The notes below the pieces were generated by a model that was given only the letters and a program-made list of their open reading frames with translations, searched no databases and had not been told where the DNA came from. Position numbers and translations under genes: made by a program. Of a stretch of DNA of 64,000 bases, positions 28,748 through 42,665 are shown piece by piece. The stretch's first letter is position 1. Each line of letters begins with the position of its first letter. Origin of the DNA: Pterobdella sp. o SKG-2022 (taxonomy: Eukaryota > Annelida > Clitellata > Hirudinida > Piscicolidae); contig OZ038325.1 of NCBI GenBank assembly GCA_964035795.1, positions 7,639,096 through 7,703,095 on the forward strand, in the 5' to 3' direction.

Positions 28748-31700
28748 CTATGAGTGGAAAGATGAAGGTGAGAGTGGCTTGCTAAGTGACATGTCGTCTT
28801 TTCTATAGCTTCCATAGTACCTTCTCTCACCCTGTGTTGTGTCGGTGATGTTTGATTACAGTTTGTTGTGCATGCGTAATTTTTGACGAGAGATTATTGT
28901 AGTGCTGCGACATCTGATTACAAATTATGTCGTTTTTACTAACCATTAGAAAGAAAAGTAATTAATTTTGAACTTCGATATATTTATTTAAGCTTTTATT
29001 ATAGTTCAATCACCTGCTTGTATCAGAGTAATAAAACTTAGCCTTATCAATCATACAACACAGACTCACCTAGCCCCCACATCACCCTTTTCTCCTCTGG
29101 TATAATCGTCCATATTGTGCACCGCCACCCCATAGAACCACCCTACTAACCATCCGTCTATATTGGTCTCTTGTGCCAATATTATTCTGTATGTTGTGAG
29201 AGATTTGGTGTATGGAAGTTTAATGATAAAAAGCATTTAAGATTGATATGTACAAAGTTTGCGTTCGATTGCGGTCACACAATTTTGCGGTCAATTGTGT
29301 ACACACAACGCTAAATGGTTATATATATTTGAAAAAATATAACACAAAAATATCTACACAACCAAACATAACAGTACTAACTTCCCAAGGCTCTTGACTG
29401 CCTCAACTCTTTCATCTACATCAGTCTCAACCCCTTTAGCTTCTTCCAACCTCTTTTCCACCTCCTCCTCACTCACCCTCCCATCAATCAATCTTCCACT
29501 CTTCTCCCCCTCACCACCTTCATCGCTCAAAACCCCCATCAATATAGACTTTTCAGGGTATAGTGCGTGTAAAATCAAATTATTTACCACCTCTTTATAC
29601 AACCCATTCAACGTGCCGTCGTGCTTATAAAATCCTTTTGGGAATCTGCAAAAAAGAGCTAAGATCCCTCTTCTTACCAACTTTCCGCTCACCTTTCCCA
29701 CCTTCAAAATCTTCAAACTCTCTTTCAGCCACCCTTCTGTCAAGTGGATTATTATTTTTAATAATAATGATAATAACTATTCTTTTTATTATTCTTATTA
29801 TTTTTATAAGACCCTGCAACCTACTTAGTTTATCAGTGGGTAGGTTAGGATGGTTGCACAACAAACTACTAAATGCATCTAGTGCTGCTTCCTTAAAATA
29901 AAAAATAATAACAATATTATGACTATTAGTATTTTACATAATTGCTATTTCATTGAAAATAGTAAAAGAATTGTATCGATGTTATTAAATTTTTGAATAA
30001 TTGGGTGCATAAAAAGTGTTGTGGTATAAGCGGTGGTTTAAAGGGAAATCCATCATTCAGACGTGCTCGTTGTCTGGGTACTGCACGACGTTAAATACAA
30101 ACGAGAAAAGATTCTGCAAAAGGAAGCCCAAACTGGATAATAAACTAATGTTTCAAATAGTCAAAAATACTAACTTGTAGATCCAAGTACATCGTTTTGA
30201 TACAAGAGAAGGTGAATTCTAGCCAAGAATCTATAAATATTGTGACAATAGTAATAAATGTAACAGCAATACAAACAATAACGAATAAGTCTAAAAATAA
30301 AAATAATAATAGAATAATAAAAAAATATTAATGAAACAAAAAAAATAATATCAATAATGATAACAATAACATCACCAACCAACCATGAACCTCTTCAGAT
30401 ATAAGACCACTACAACACTCGTGAACTTTCCTTATGAAGATGCACACTGCATTGGAGTCATAGATATATAAACGAGAATTCTAATAATAACAATAATAAA
30501 AAAATAATAGAAATAATAATATTAACAATAAGAATGAAAAGATTTGTTTTTGAGGTTTTTTATAAAATAGCTTTGCATTAAAAAATTTCCTCCAAGTGAA
30601 GCGCTTTTTTATGACTTTTCACCATTATAAGCATATTTATACTTTTATTATTATCACCATTATAATCAGAGTACACAAACCTGCCCCAGTCAACATATCA
30701 TTGTGTATTCCCCTCAAGATGTTCAACTGTTTCAACTGTGGATGAGAGGTAGGTGGTGGTGTATAAATGGGTAAGTGATGGGTGGGTGTAGGTGAAGTGG
30801 GTGTACACGTGGCCGCTAGATGTAGGTTGTTAGGTATAAAGGTAGAGTGGACGATGGGTGTATGTGGATGGTAACGGGTGTTTAGGCATGTAAGTGGTTG
30901 ATTGGACATACAAAATACACAAACCTCTCTTAGTAAGCCTTCTATACGCGGCAGGAAGGGTGATATAATGTCATTGAATTTTCTGAAAAAGGTTCCAACT
31001 AATATTATTTAGTTAATCCTCTCTATCTCAAAAATCATTATCACCCCCAACCGTCATTATTATCATCATCACAACCGCATCATTCTCCAACCACCCTTTC
31101 CACAACCTCCGCCCCCATCATCATCACCACCTATTAATAGCCCCAGCATGTCGATATAAAGATGGGATGACGTAAGCACACGATAGAATACATGAATGAC
31201 GTGTTAGAGCTTCTGTTTTACGGCTTGTTGATTGGTCCAATAGTTCGTATAACTCTGCGGCGGTTTGTTTAGGGTATGAAGAAGAGTGGTGTGGGTGTGA
31301 AGTGGGTGCTTGGAGGTGAAATTAAAGTGGTTCTGATATTGAATAGCTGAACTTGGGAAGTTGAGTATTTAGAAGAAAAATTTCTAATAAGTTGATGTAA
31401 AAACAAAATTTATAAAAATAGCAACCTTTATGACAGAAACGATCAAAGTTGTATTCAACTAATGAAGCCAGACTCTCTGCTACTAAACGTCTTATGGATC
31501 TGAAACAAATATGATTGTTAAACGTTACAAAAATACCTCATACATATATACAACGAGAACAATAACTAAAGAAACAAACACACATAAAATTAAACAACCA
31601 AACACATAAAAAAGAAAAAATACGCATGAACGTAAAAACACATAAAACGCACATAATCAAAAAACATATAAAAACAATCACATAAACACTAACAGGTTCC

Positions 31701-34700
31701 AATGAGATAGCTTATAATGCATCAAATGATCGAGGATGCTTGCTTTGTATTCTTCATCTATGTCACTCACTTTGCCACTGTGTGTGTGTTCAAACAAAAA
31801 ATTGCACATATACTTGAAATATTCATGTGAAACTAAGCTGAAAAAACAAGAAAAGCTCAAAATCCAACTTGAAATCAAATTCTTAAAAAATCTCTTTATT
31901 AAATTAAATTATATTAAAAAACAGTCGCTAGAGGTCACCTAATAGACAGATAAGTGTTGTTGATATTGCCCACAGCATGATAATCACAAGTTGTTATTAG
32001 GAATATTCCGTGTCTTATGGTTGACTGCGGATAGTGGTGAGGAGAGTGATAGTTAGTGCTATTGTAGATAGTGATGAAAGAGGCATTGAAATTATGAATA
32101 ATGTAGTTGATAATGAAAACACCATTGAAACCGGTCATAATAAATTAACCATCATAACTAACTTCACACAAGCAAAACATCTAATCTACTACATCTACAT
32201 TGAGTTAACCTTTATAATTACCTGCTCACAACTAAAATTTCAACCAACTAAACTCACCATAAAACAATACCCTCATAACTACTACACATAAAAAAACCTC
32301 TCAAGATCCGCCAACCACACCCTGCCACTCACCTGTCTCCCAACCAACTCTTGAAGTGCAGCAGATGCGGCTCTCCTCACTGTTATTTCTCTATCGAATA
32401 GGCTTGTCACTATCAAAGAGCTGCGAATAATGGAGGTTTTAATACCAGAGATAATAAATAATTAGATTATGATTTTAAACTGAAGACGTCGACTATGAGG
32501 TAAAAATTCCATCTAACCAAATACAAATCATTTTTCACGGCAAAATTTCCACTTACACATCAAACTAAAACACTGTAAGTCTTCCTAACAAACCAAAGAA
32601 GCAACCGTATACACAAAACAACTCAACAGCCCCTGCCCCTCTCCTTTTCTTCCCTCTCCCCTCCCTCTTCCCCCACCAACCTAACTAAAGCCTCGACATC
32701 ATGGAGATGGTATGCCCTAGCGAGTGACCATGCGATGAATGATGAAGCATCCCTCACGTTGCACCCCACTGAACAGGATCCTCTCTTCTCTTCGTATGAC
32801 AGGCCTTTGTCTACCAGGTCCACCACTAGGTTGATGCCATCATCATCATCATCATTCTCATCATCACCACCATCATATAATGATGAGAATTACATAATTC
32901 TTCGAAACTTTAAACTAATCACATAATGCAAGTCACTTTATTATTATTATTATTAATGTAATGTAAAAACGCCCACGTATAACACAAAAGCCAGCTCGCT
33001 ACCTGGTGTTAACATACTACCAAAAAAACACGATCCAGCCAACAAAACTCCACCATACACTGACCTCTATCCAAGTGCTCTTCCAATATCACCCCTCTAT
33101 GGCACAACTCTCCCAGACAGAGGCAGCCTGGTGTTGTGTGATGTGGTGGTAGTTGAGGGTTGATGGTGTGGTAAAGGTAGTGGTGTGATGGTACAGTGTG
33201 ATTATGGTGTGGCATAATCTTTACAATGTATTTATCACTGTGTTTCAAAAAACTGCTACAAATGAACTAGTATATAATAACAACTATATTAGTTATTTCA
33301 TAAGTTGACAACCAATCAGAAGCAACCTCCATGCCAAGCACTATCATCATGTCGATCTTCAAAACACTCAAAAACTGCATCGAGAATCTGATTGGCCAAG
33401 CTCTTAGACAACCTTGATGCTATTCGACCAATCCTGGTTGAGCAGTTTCAAAATTGTCTAAATTAATTATTTTTCATTATTATTATTAAAGACCAACCCT
33501 TTAGCACAGGTCCACCTTACTGTGGTTTGTGAATCCTTCAGTCCTTCCAGCAACTTATCTGTTTTTGTTATTAGTTACTTTGTTAATATTATTTTTATTA
33601 TTATTAGTAGTAGTAGTATTAGTATTTTCTACTATTTTTTGATACGGGTTATAAAAAACAGTGTTATCCACACAATATAATGATACCCAGACCAATATAA
33701 CTCTTCTTATCAAGCAACATCATCAAAACACTAACGCACGACTTGTTCAACCAGATCTTCAACATCTTCGTCTTCATCCTCATCATCTTCTTCAAGCTTG
33801 ACCACATCTTCAACCTGATTGGCCACTTTCAAACTCTCAGCCAGTGTTCTTCTTCCCATTGTGTATCTGTATTGACGATTTATTTTTGGAGTTTTTGGAA
33901 AGATTACATTGTTATTTTTGAGTAGATATATAACTAGATAGATAATTTAGGTAAAACCTCTATCTACAACCAACCTTACAAACATTTGTCTTCATCAAAC
34001 CGCCAAGAAATCATTCAAGCTCTCGCTTCTACCTATTCTCTAAACCTCTAGGCCCTTATTTTCCACCTCAACTCTATATTCGCAACGTCCTCAGCCTTAA
34101 ATACTGCACCACCACTCTAACCTCCAAGCGGCAAGCTTAGGAGGTAGCATCGACAAAGCAACTCTTTGAAGAATTTTCAAAACCATTTTTCTGTCTACTG
34201 TCTCTGGCCATTCTGCGTCTAGAAGGTTATATATGCTTTCGCCTGCATTGATGGAGATAGAGGTTGTAGGAGGTTGGTGATAGTTGTAAATAGGATTTTT
34301 GAGTTAGCTGTAGTAGGCTTGTTAAATGGAACAGTACGAGTTAAAATGTATTTATATATATTTTAATTAAATAAAAAAAAATTTTTTATAATACAAAATA
34401 GAATAAAAAAATGAACGTGTGAAAAAAATATAATCACTCACCATAATAAGCTAAGTCTTTACGGTGAGCATGTTTAAAAAAATGCGCCAAAAAATTCAAG
34501 CAGCCAGCCCTCAGCAAGCTGCTATTGCTGTTGCTAGAAGCAGCTGTGATAATAGCTTACAATCAAACATGGTTATTTAGTAATTTTAATTTAAAAAGTG
34601 GTTCTTTATTACAAAAATTATATATTAAAATATATAAACTGGATATAAAAGCAACAATTCTTGAATATATGCATAATTAAATAATTGTTCTTCTATCTAT

Positions 34701-35094
34701 GAAAATAAAATAATTTACTTCATTATTAAAAAAAATTAAATATAATTAGTTATATAAATAAACCTTAATCTAAATAAATTTATCAATACCTGGAGAAGCT
34801 ATATAAGAATGAAGTATATAAATAAATAAAATCATTTTTAACATTGCGTTAGTTAAAAGCTATTTTAATCTCAAAACAAACAATATTTGAAATTAAAATC
34901 ATCTTACACTCCTTCACATCCACAATCACCTTCTACCCCGACCATCATCATCACTCCCCATCCTTCTCACTTACTCAATATAGTATCTCGGACCCATTGA
35001 ACCACATTCTCTAAGTGATGCTCTTTGACATCGGGTCTAAGATGGGTGGTCGTGTTTTGAAAATTTTTGTGAATTAGTTTTTCAAATAAACACA

Positions 35095-35160
<66 letters not shown>

Positions 35161-37921
35161 CGCGCGCATTCACACACACCTGGAAACAAATCTAGCAAGC
35201 AATCCAGCTCCCATTTCCCTACATCGAGTCTTGCTTCCTAGATATCTCTGGATAAAAACATTTATGAGAAAACAACAACAGAAATGATATTAAAATAAAA
35301 TAATAATAATAACAACAAAATTAAATAATAAAAACACACACCTTTGATATATTTATGACACTCTCAATAGAAGATGCTACTTCTGTGTTGCTTTTGATTT
35401 CTTTGGAAGTAACAACAATAATAGTAACAATAATAATAATAGTGATAATAATAATATTAAAAATAACAATAATAATGATAGTACCAGGCAAGTCGAGTTT
35501 ATCGAAATGGAAGGGAATGAGACACACAATGTATAACCACATCAGGTAAATGAAGTCTCTCTCAAAGTTCTATTATTATTATTATTTTTCTATTATTGTT
35601 ACTGATTATTTTTATTATTTTTTTTATATTAATGTTATTATTTTTTTTTGTTTGTTATTATGAGAAGTTTATTAAAAAACATTCTTCTTACTTTCATAAG
35701 TTTACTGACATAATAATAATAATAAAAATAATAATAAAAGTAATATATAAACAGTAATAATAATAATAAAATAACAATTATTATTATTACTAGTAGTTAT
35801 TATTACTATTAGTATTAATATCATTATTATTGTTATTCTGCCAAACCTGATCATTAGTGTTATTGAGAGTGTTGAGGAGAAAGTGAAGGTCTTCCACTTG
35901 GTGAGGTAGAATCACCATCACCCTTTTGTGTCCTCTTGTCTGTGTATATATGTGTTGTATGTGTGTGTGTGTGTGTGTGTGTGTGACAAACAATCCTATT
36001 TAATTACCGCCATAAATTGAACCAAAAATTAATGATACAGAGTCTGGCATACGCCGATGATATAGTTTTGGTAAGCAGCAACCTAGATGATCTGTACTTC
36101 CTAGTACAAACTGTCAACCAAACTTTCAACAACTTCGGCATACAATTGAACTTGGCAAAAACTAAGTACATGCATATGACTCCTGAATCAAGCCAATCTA
36201 TGACACACCAAACCCCAATGAATATAGAAATAGTCAATAGTTTTGAATATTTAGGAAGTATATTATCAAATATAATAGTTCAATTGAAGAAGATATCAAT
36301 AACAGGTCAAGTAAGGCTTCAAAGGTTTTCCAGGGTTTAATTAGGTTAATATGGTATAAAACATCAATAAGGTTGGAAACAAAAATAAAACTCTTCAGAT
36401 CCATCATTCTATCTATCCTCTTCTACGGCAGTGAAACATGGTGTCCTTTCAGTTCTCAAATACAGCGTCTCCAGGTATTTGTAACAAGGTGTCTTAGAAT
36501 AATCACAGATATATCCTTGTAGCAAAAAGTGAGAAGAATGACAAGCATCAAGTGAGTAGAAGTTTTGATAAAACAAAGAAGACTCTGATGGCTTGGACAT
36601 TTGCAAAGAATGGAGAACAACAGAATTCCAAAAAAACTGTTGTCGGCTCAAATGCAAGGAGGACAGAAGATGAGGTGGAATGATGTGATCGGCAAAGACT
36701 TGGAAGAGTTAAACATGTTACAAATGTGGAAACAAAAGCCACTGAATCGGAATGAATGGCGCAATGAAATATTCAAAATAGCCAAAGAAAAAAATACAGA
36801 ATCATCCCTTATTCAGTGTCAACATCCTGGCTGTGTCTTCCTAGCGAACAATAAAGGTGGTTTGGCAAATCATATCAGACAAACCCACCAAGCTCCCATC
36901 CACATGACGTGCTTACACTGCAACAAATAATTCAAAAAGCAGGGACTACCCAACCACCTCAAGAAGTGTTCCAAGCTGTTCAATTAATTCCAGTTTTTGT
37001 GCACCTGCTCTTCAGTGGAAAAGCACAAAAAAGAAGAAGAAGTGTGACAAACTGAAAACTTAATTGAATATTCAACACTAACCAACCTTGATAATAACAT
37101 ACAGCAACTTGCATGCAAACAAAACTACATCAGCTGCCTCAGCCCTTATATACCCTAGCAGTGTTCCCACCATTTCTTCTGTGGTGGTATGAGAATGATA
37201 ATATTAATAATAGACTTAATCTATATATATCTTGATAAAAGATTATGGAAAGATCATTGGTGTAAATTTGGCAGTATGTGGTGTTAATGGCAGCTGATCA
37301 TGTGTTAATCAATATTTGTTAGTTTGCGATTATAATTGGAAAGATTGAATATACACTTGATCAATAATGGAAAATTAATGATGGCTATAACAGTTGCATA
37401 CATGTTCCAAATCTATCCATTTGCTTAATGGCTTGAAACTGAAGCATTTATTATTAAGCTTCAAGTAGAACTGATACTAACTGAGATATGGGTCTAGAAG
37501 GTGGGGCTGTTCCTGATACAAGCTGACGGCATCTGTGATATAGTATCGCTAATAGAAAAAAGAAATCTAGAAGTCACTTTACATATTTCTTCAATTTAAA
37601 TTAGAATTATATTATTATATATTGCTGATAAGCTGATTTACCAACAATTTATGTTTCAAGTGTTCAAGAATACACGTGAATTTAATTAATATTCACAAAT
37701 GCTATTTGAAGATACTATTGAATAAAGTTCATATTCTAAAGACTTTTGAACTAACAGTTGAAACTCTGGTAATTTCTTTCCATTTCTACATTGTTTTTAG
37801 AGATTTCTTTCACGTTTCGAACAATATTCATAATTGAATCTGCTTCTTTGAAATCGCTCAAATAACATTGGTTAGCTTCAACATTTTCTTCTTCCATTAC
37901 TTCTATCGATTCTTTAGTCAT
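28748..37921 (-). CDS. TBCD: Tubulin-folding cofactor D (TBCD), 3' end missing at gap
   Basis: TBCD is the HEAT/ARM-repeat chaperone that captures beta-tubulin and, with TBCE, TBCC and ARL2, assembles and dissociates the alpha/beta-tubulin dimer. Exons: 37765-37921, 37482-37532, 37087-37178, 35847-35939, 35485-35560, 35342-35400, 35180-35247, 34975-35036, 34442-34543, 34122-34242, 33740-33866, 33498-33553, 33327-33433, 33065-33127, 32681-32825, 32333-32420, 31939-32024, 31694-31837, 31426-31499, 31131-31254, 30925-30982, 30681-30735, 30384-30446, 30175-30230, 29825-29891, 29382-29736, 29070-29186, 28748-28831. All are GT-AG and in phase, about 916 codons. Diagnostic blocks are YQEQPHLLDPYL, TRGHKRVMVILPHQVEDL, SLIPF-like CLIPFHFDKLD, RPDVKEHHLENVVQWV, PPKLAAWRYTMGRRTLAESL, YEEKRGSCSVGCNVRDAS, TTCDYHAVGN, MDDYTRGEKGDVGARVREG. 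The last ~250 residues of the family (human 1192 aa) are absent beyond 28748. Intron 3 carries a retrotransposon. Confidence 0.95.
35098..35159. repeat. (AC)n microsatellite in TBCD intron 7
   Basis: About 28 AC units immediately beside exon 7, followed by GCGCGCGC; it lies within 20-80 bases of the exon 7 donor. Confidence 0.95.
35992..37041 (+). mobile_element. 5'-truncated non-LTR retrotransposon in TBCD intron 3, defective
   Basis: Inserted antisense to TBCD. The first frame (36017-36340) carries the reverse-transcriptase catalytic motif LAYADDIVLVS and then LNLAKTKYMHM and FEYLGSIL. After stops and frameshifts the homology continues through the thumb region (LFYGSETW, QRLQVFVTRCLRIIT, WLGHLQRMENNRIPKK, GGQKMRWNDVI) to a C-terminal zinc-finger pair (CQHPGCVFLANNKGGLANHI, then CLHCNK). 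The 3' end is A-rich with GAA repeats. An 11-bp direct repeat GTGTGACAAAC flanks it (35981-35991 and 37042-37052), consistent with a target-site duplication. Several in-frame stops make it dead. The same family is at 49471-50535. Confidence 0.9.
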
Positions 37922-39150
37922 TTTAAATCTTTTCGTAAATCTACTTTTCTTACGTAAATCTAAATGTAAACTTAAATAAAAAACTGTGTTAAATTTAATA
38001 AAATAAATAAAAAATTTTTTGAAATTTATTTTATAAGCATTTAAATTTAATATTTATATAAATAAAATTAGCTAAAATTAACTAGACCTATTTGCTTTCA
38101 TAAGGGATTTCATAATATACATTTGTTCCATCAACTGCACTAATGATAAAATCCTTTTTCCAACATACTTATGAATATAATTATAATTCAAATTATTTTC
38201 AATCATATTATTTATACATGATTTTCTCGATTGTGTTTTATGCATATTCATGAACCATACTTTATATGAAATACAAAATATATTTATATATTTTTTTTCT
38301 TAATGCTTATTCATATTTTTCATTTATTTACAACCGTGAGCTACTCCATAGTGGGCAGGGCGTGTATTAAGATGGATTGGAGATAATTTAAATTTAATAG
38401 TGAAAGCGTCATTTAACAGGCAATAACACGTGAATAAAACACCTTAAATTGACTCAGTTCTAGATTCTTTATCGAAAATTCACATGAGTTTTGGTCATCT
38501 TGAATGAAATAATAACAACAATAAAGATAATGGTATTATTTTCATGATTGATTTTTTTGATTATTACTGCTATTATTGATGATATCATTAAAGTTATAAC
38601 TTTTCTGTTTTATAATATTGAAGATGGTTCTAGAAATATTAATAAAAATAGGCTTTTAGGCTTTTTATAAGTTTTACATTTTAATTTTTCATAATAAATA
38701 CATCGCCCTTCATAGAATTCTTTTTCACTTAAGCTGCGTTTTTCTCCTTCTTCCAGAAATTTCCGCAAGCGTTTAAAAACGCATCTTTATAGCCGCATTT
38801 CCTAGTTTTCTTTTTTTTTAAGCGTCTCTGCAGCAAAGCTACTTTACAAACTACGCACTCTACAAATAATAATAATAATAAAATAATAAATAGGTGTTTT
38901 TTTCTAAACTTTTTTCAAGGCTTCTGGGTTTCTAGAAACTTTTTTTTCAGTTTTAAATAAATTTTATTTATTATTTTGCTTCATTTATTATTTATTATCT
39001 TTTATTTATCCGTCATTTTTCCCCTCATTTATTTGAAGCTCTTATACCTTGTTTTTTCGGTTTATTAGTTTAAGGTTTAAAAGTTAATCGTTTGGTTTTG
39101 CGATCTTTATTTTATTTTAACAAGTTTATTGTTTTATTTATTTAGAACTT
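37922..39150. other. TBCD upstream and intergenic DNA, no gene seen
   Basis: It should contain the TBCD promoter and 5' UTR next to 37921. The rest is AT-rich with a slightly GC-richer patch at 38725-38840; no gene or RNA could be supported. Confidence 0.6.
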
Positions 39151-39188
39151 GGATTCACTCACCCATTTTTGAGTCTATTTGTTTATCA

Positions 39189-39440
39189 TCCATTCATCTC
39201 TCTATTGCCCATCCATCCATCCATGCATCCATACATTCATGCATTCATGCATGCATGCATGCATTCATCCATTCATTTTCTATCGCCCATCCATCTATGC
39301 ATTCATGCATCTTTTTATCGCCCATTCACCCATGCATCCATGAATCCATTCATCCATCCATCCATCCATCCATCCATCCATCCATTCATCTTTCTATCGC
39401 TCATCCATCCATGCATCCATGAACCCATGCATCCATTTAT
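39189..39440. repeat. (CATC)n / (CATG)-rich microsatellite
   Basis: Interrupted CATC and CATG tetranucleotides with two longer-period units containing TTTCTATCGCCCATCCAT. The Ser-Ile-His-Pro open frames are artefacts of the repeat. Confidence 0.93.
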
Positions 39441-39917
39441 CAATTCAATAATTTAAATATATTTATTCATATATATATGGTTGTGTACAAGTTTAGTACA
39501 CACATTTCTACTGAACAGAACATTAGCCCCAATAGACCAAATTTTTACATAACAAAAAAGTACTCACAAAATAAAACTCTATAAAAATAAAATAAAACCC
39601 AATGCATGATCCTTTAAAAACTATCACGTCGATTAATGTGTTGATCCGCAAAACTCTAGGATTACTCTCCTCCGTTAAACTCGGCGTTTGTTTTCATGTA
39701 ACATAGATTAATGAGGCGGTGTGTGATTTTCTTATAATAAAAGGCTTAATGAGTTTATAGATTATTGGATTGACTCTATGATGGATTGGCGTTCACATAC
39801 CGCACTCGTATTATAAATCGCACCGTTTTTTTTTTTGCACCGTATCTTGTTGCTCTAAACAATCAAAAGCTGTTTATGTAAAAATATCTCTATTTCTCGG
39901 AAGGTTCTGATTGATAT
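39441..39917. other. Spacer, no gene seen
   Basis: No exon-like sequence. It includes a moderately GC-richer stretch at 39620-39720 that I could not assign. Confidence 0.5.
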
Positions 39918-40367
39918 GATAATAATAATAACAATAAGAATAATAATAACAATAAGAATAATAATAACAATAAGAATAATAATAACAATAAGAATAATAA
40001 TAACAATAAGAATAATAATAACAATAAGAATAATAATAACAATAAGAATAATAATAACAATAAGAATAATAATAACAATAAGAATAATAATAACAATAAG
40101 AATAATAATAACAATAAGAATAATAATAACAATAAGAATAATAATAACAATAAGAATAATAATAACAATAAGAATAATAATAACAATAAGAATAATAATA
40201 ACAATAAGAATAATAATAACAATAAGAATAATAATAACAATAAGAATAATAATAACAATAAGAATAATAATAACAATAAGAATAATAATAACAATAAGAA
40301 TAATAATAACAATAAGAATAATAATAACAATAAGAATAATAATAACAATAAGAATAATAATAACAAT
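39918..40367. repeat. 18-bp minisatellite, about 25 copies
   Basis: The unit AATAATAATAACAATAAG is repeated with essentially no variation over 450 bp. Because 18 is divisible by 3, every frame stays open (six-residue peptide repeats such as IIITIR), so the long open frames on both strands are repeat translations. Confidence 0.97.
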
Positions 40368-41810
40368 CAAAAAAAATAATAAAGATAATAATAGAAATAA
40401 TAATAAAAATAGTTTTAATTTTTTCAAGTTAGATTTATATAAAATAATATTATTCATACTCAAAATATAATTCTTTTAACCATAATTTATGAAATGGTCT
40501 CAAATCATGCATTCGAATAAATTTTATAAGTTAATTAATTTTTTTCCATAATAATCTATTAAATTAGTACTTAAATATAATAAAACATTCATAAAATGCC
40601 TTATATCTTTTCCCTATGCACTCATTATTCTGCCTAATTGCAAAGATAATACATATTCAATAATCTATTTATAGTTTATTCAGTAATCTATTTGTAGTCG
40701 AATTAAGATTCTATTTATAGTTAATTTAATAACTTATTTATAGTTCATAGTGAACTATATAGTCCGTTCTTTTTATTATTCTCAACTTTATTTTGCTGAA
40801 ATTTTAAAATACTATAACTATCTGTTTTCTAAATTTTCTTCTTGTTTTTTTTCCATGTTGAGAATGACTTATCTGGTATTGACCTTCAATTTTATCATCA
40901 TGATTCTCATAATCTTTTTTCCATTTTTAATTACATGAGCGATGTTATGGAAGCCTATCGAATCGCATTCAGCCGCTATCGTTTGAAGATTCCACTTTTA
41001 ATTGTAATTAATGATAACCTTCTTTTATTTTTGTGCATTTTATTCATTTTTAACCGAATATTTTAAAATAATTTCCAATGGTTCTTATATATTTTTTTTG
41101 TTTTTTATATGCTTTTATAATTTTCTTCACGGTTTTTTTGCTTAATTTTATTTTTTTACCTTACAATTTGTTTTTTTTTCATTACATTACATATTATATA
41201 TTATATGTATATATATATATATATTTTTTGTTAAATATCTTTTTTGTTTGCATGTTTTGTGATTTGTTCCATAGCAACTCCATTCTTTCACAATATCTTT
41301 CCACAATATTTCCATCTTTAATTAGCTTAGTTATTTGTCCAAATTTCTTCTGCAGCATTAAAAACTACAGTTATACTGCGAAGCTGGGGCATAAAAATGC
41401 ATCAAAAATCGTTCTATTAGTTTCTAAATCAAATTCAATGATTTGAAAATATCTGTAAAAAATCTGAAATTTTGAATTATTTAAGTATAATTTATATAGG
41501 TAATAGAATTTCAAAATATTGAAGCTTTAAAGAATTTGTAATAATAATTTTTAATAATATTTTATAATAATAATTTTTTAGGTTTCAGATAAACTGATTG
41601 ATTAATTTATTCAATTAAACTCAATATATAAAATTTAATTATTTTTTATAATAAACTATGAAAAAACATTGAAAATGACAATAAATTCCATTAAAAGGTT
41701 ATTATTTCCTCGAAAATTAAAGTTACAAAACACTTATATTTGGAGAGTTTCAATTATATGAAAACAAATTTTTACGTTTTAGAAAAACTGAAAAAATTTA
41801 ATTTTCTTTG
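40368..41810. other. AT-rich intergenic DNA, no gene seen
   Basis: Low-complexity T-rich sequence with a short (AT)n at 41205-41225. Open frames are Phe/Ile/Leu-rich and unconvincing. Confidence 0.6.
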
Positions 41811-41811
41811 T

Positions 41812-41904
<93 letters not shown>

Positions 41905-41923
41905 CAGTAGTAGTAGTAGTACT
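41811..41923. repeat. (TAG)n microsatellite
   Basis: About 37 TAG units with single-base interruptions (GGAG, GCAG). The poly-Leu frame on the minus strand is an artefact. Confidence 0.96.
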
Positions 41924-42540
41924 AAAGGTATATATATGTAGAAAAGTAGTATGAATATGATAAGCATTATACGCACATACTTATGACTTATATGCATAAA
42001 TAGGCTCACACACGTGTTTGAAGGCAGACGCGAAGCATATAAGAAGTGAAGATTACGTAATGGAAGGTATCTTTAAGTTTCCTCGAGTTGGTGTCGCTTT
42101 TTTTTAAATAGATTTATTTGTTTAATATTGTTTGTGAATGCTTCTAACTTAGGGTCTTAGATTTAACTTTGAATAGCTAGCTTCAGACTGTTGTATTTGT
42201 TATTATGTGAAACGCTTGGAGTTACGAGCTAGATGATGAATTTATTGTTTTTGAGTGTTGTAGTTAGCTTTTGAGGCTTGAAACAAGCTTGAATCTTTGG
42301 CGTTATTTCTGTGAAGTTCTCCATCAAATAGTGTCGAAGAAATTTAAAACTTGATAAAGATTCAAAGGAAATTTGAATTCCAAACTGGAACTCTAATTTT
42401 AAATCTTTAATGGGATAAAAACTGCTAATCTTAAACGCTTTGAAATAAAAATAAGAGATTTATGCGGAAAAGTTTTTAAAAGATTTGGTTGCAGATCGCT
42501 CAGGTTTGGATGCTGTATTTATGTTATAACTATCACTAAT

Positions 42541-42665
42541 ACTATTGTTACTACTACTGTTATTGTCGATGCTACTACTAATAATAACATTACTGAGACT
42601 GTTATAACTACTACTACTGCTGCTACTACTACTGCTGCTATTACTACTACTGCTACTACTACAAA
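42541..42665. repeat. Degenerate (ACT)n microsatellite
   Basis: Interrupted ACT trinucleotides with GCT and ATT variants. Confidence 0.85.

Noticed and set aside
29625..29864. Alternative frame over TBCD exon 26 (Glu/Lys-rich, 79 codons)
   Set aside because: The frame reading KLVRRGILALFCRFPKGFYK matches the TBCD family and is in phase when exon 25 ends at the GTAGGT donor (29825).
39918..40367. CRISPR-like regular repeat array
   Set aside because: There are no spacers; units are directly tandem in a eukaryotic intergenic region.
39855..40470. Open frames of 158-202 codons on both strands
   Set aside because: Six-residue periodic translations of the 18-bp minisatellite.
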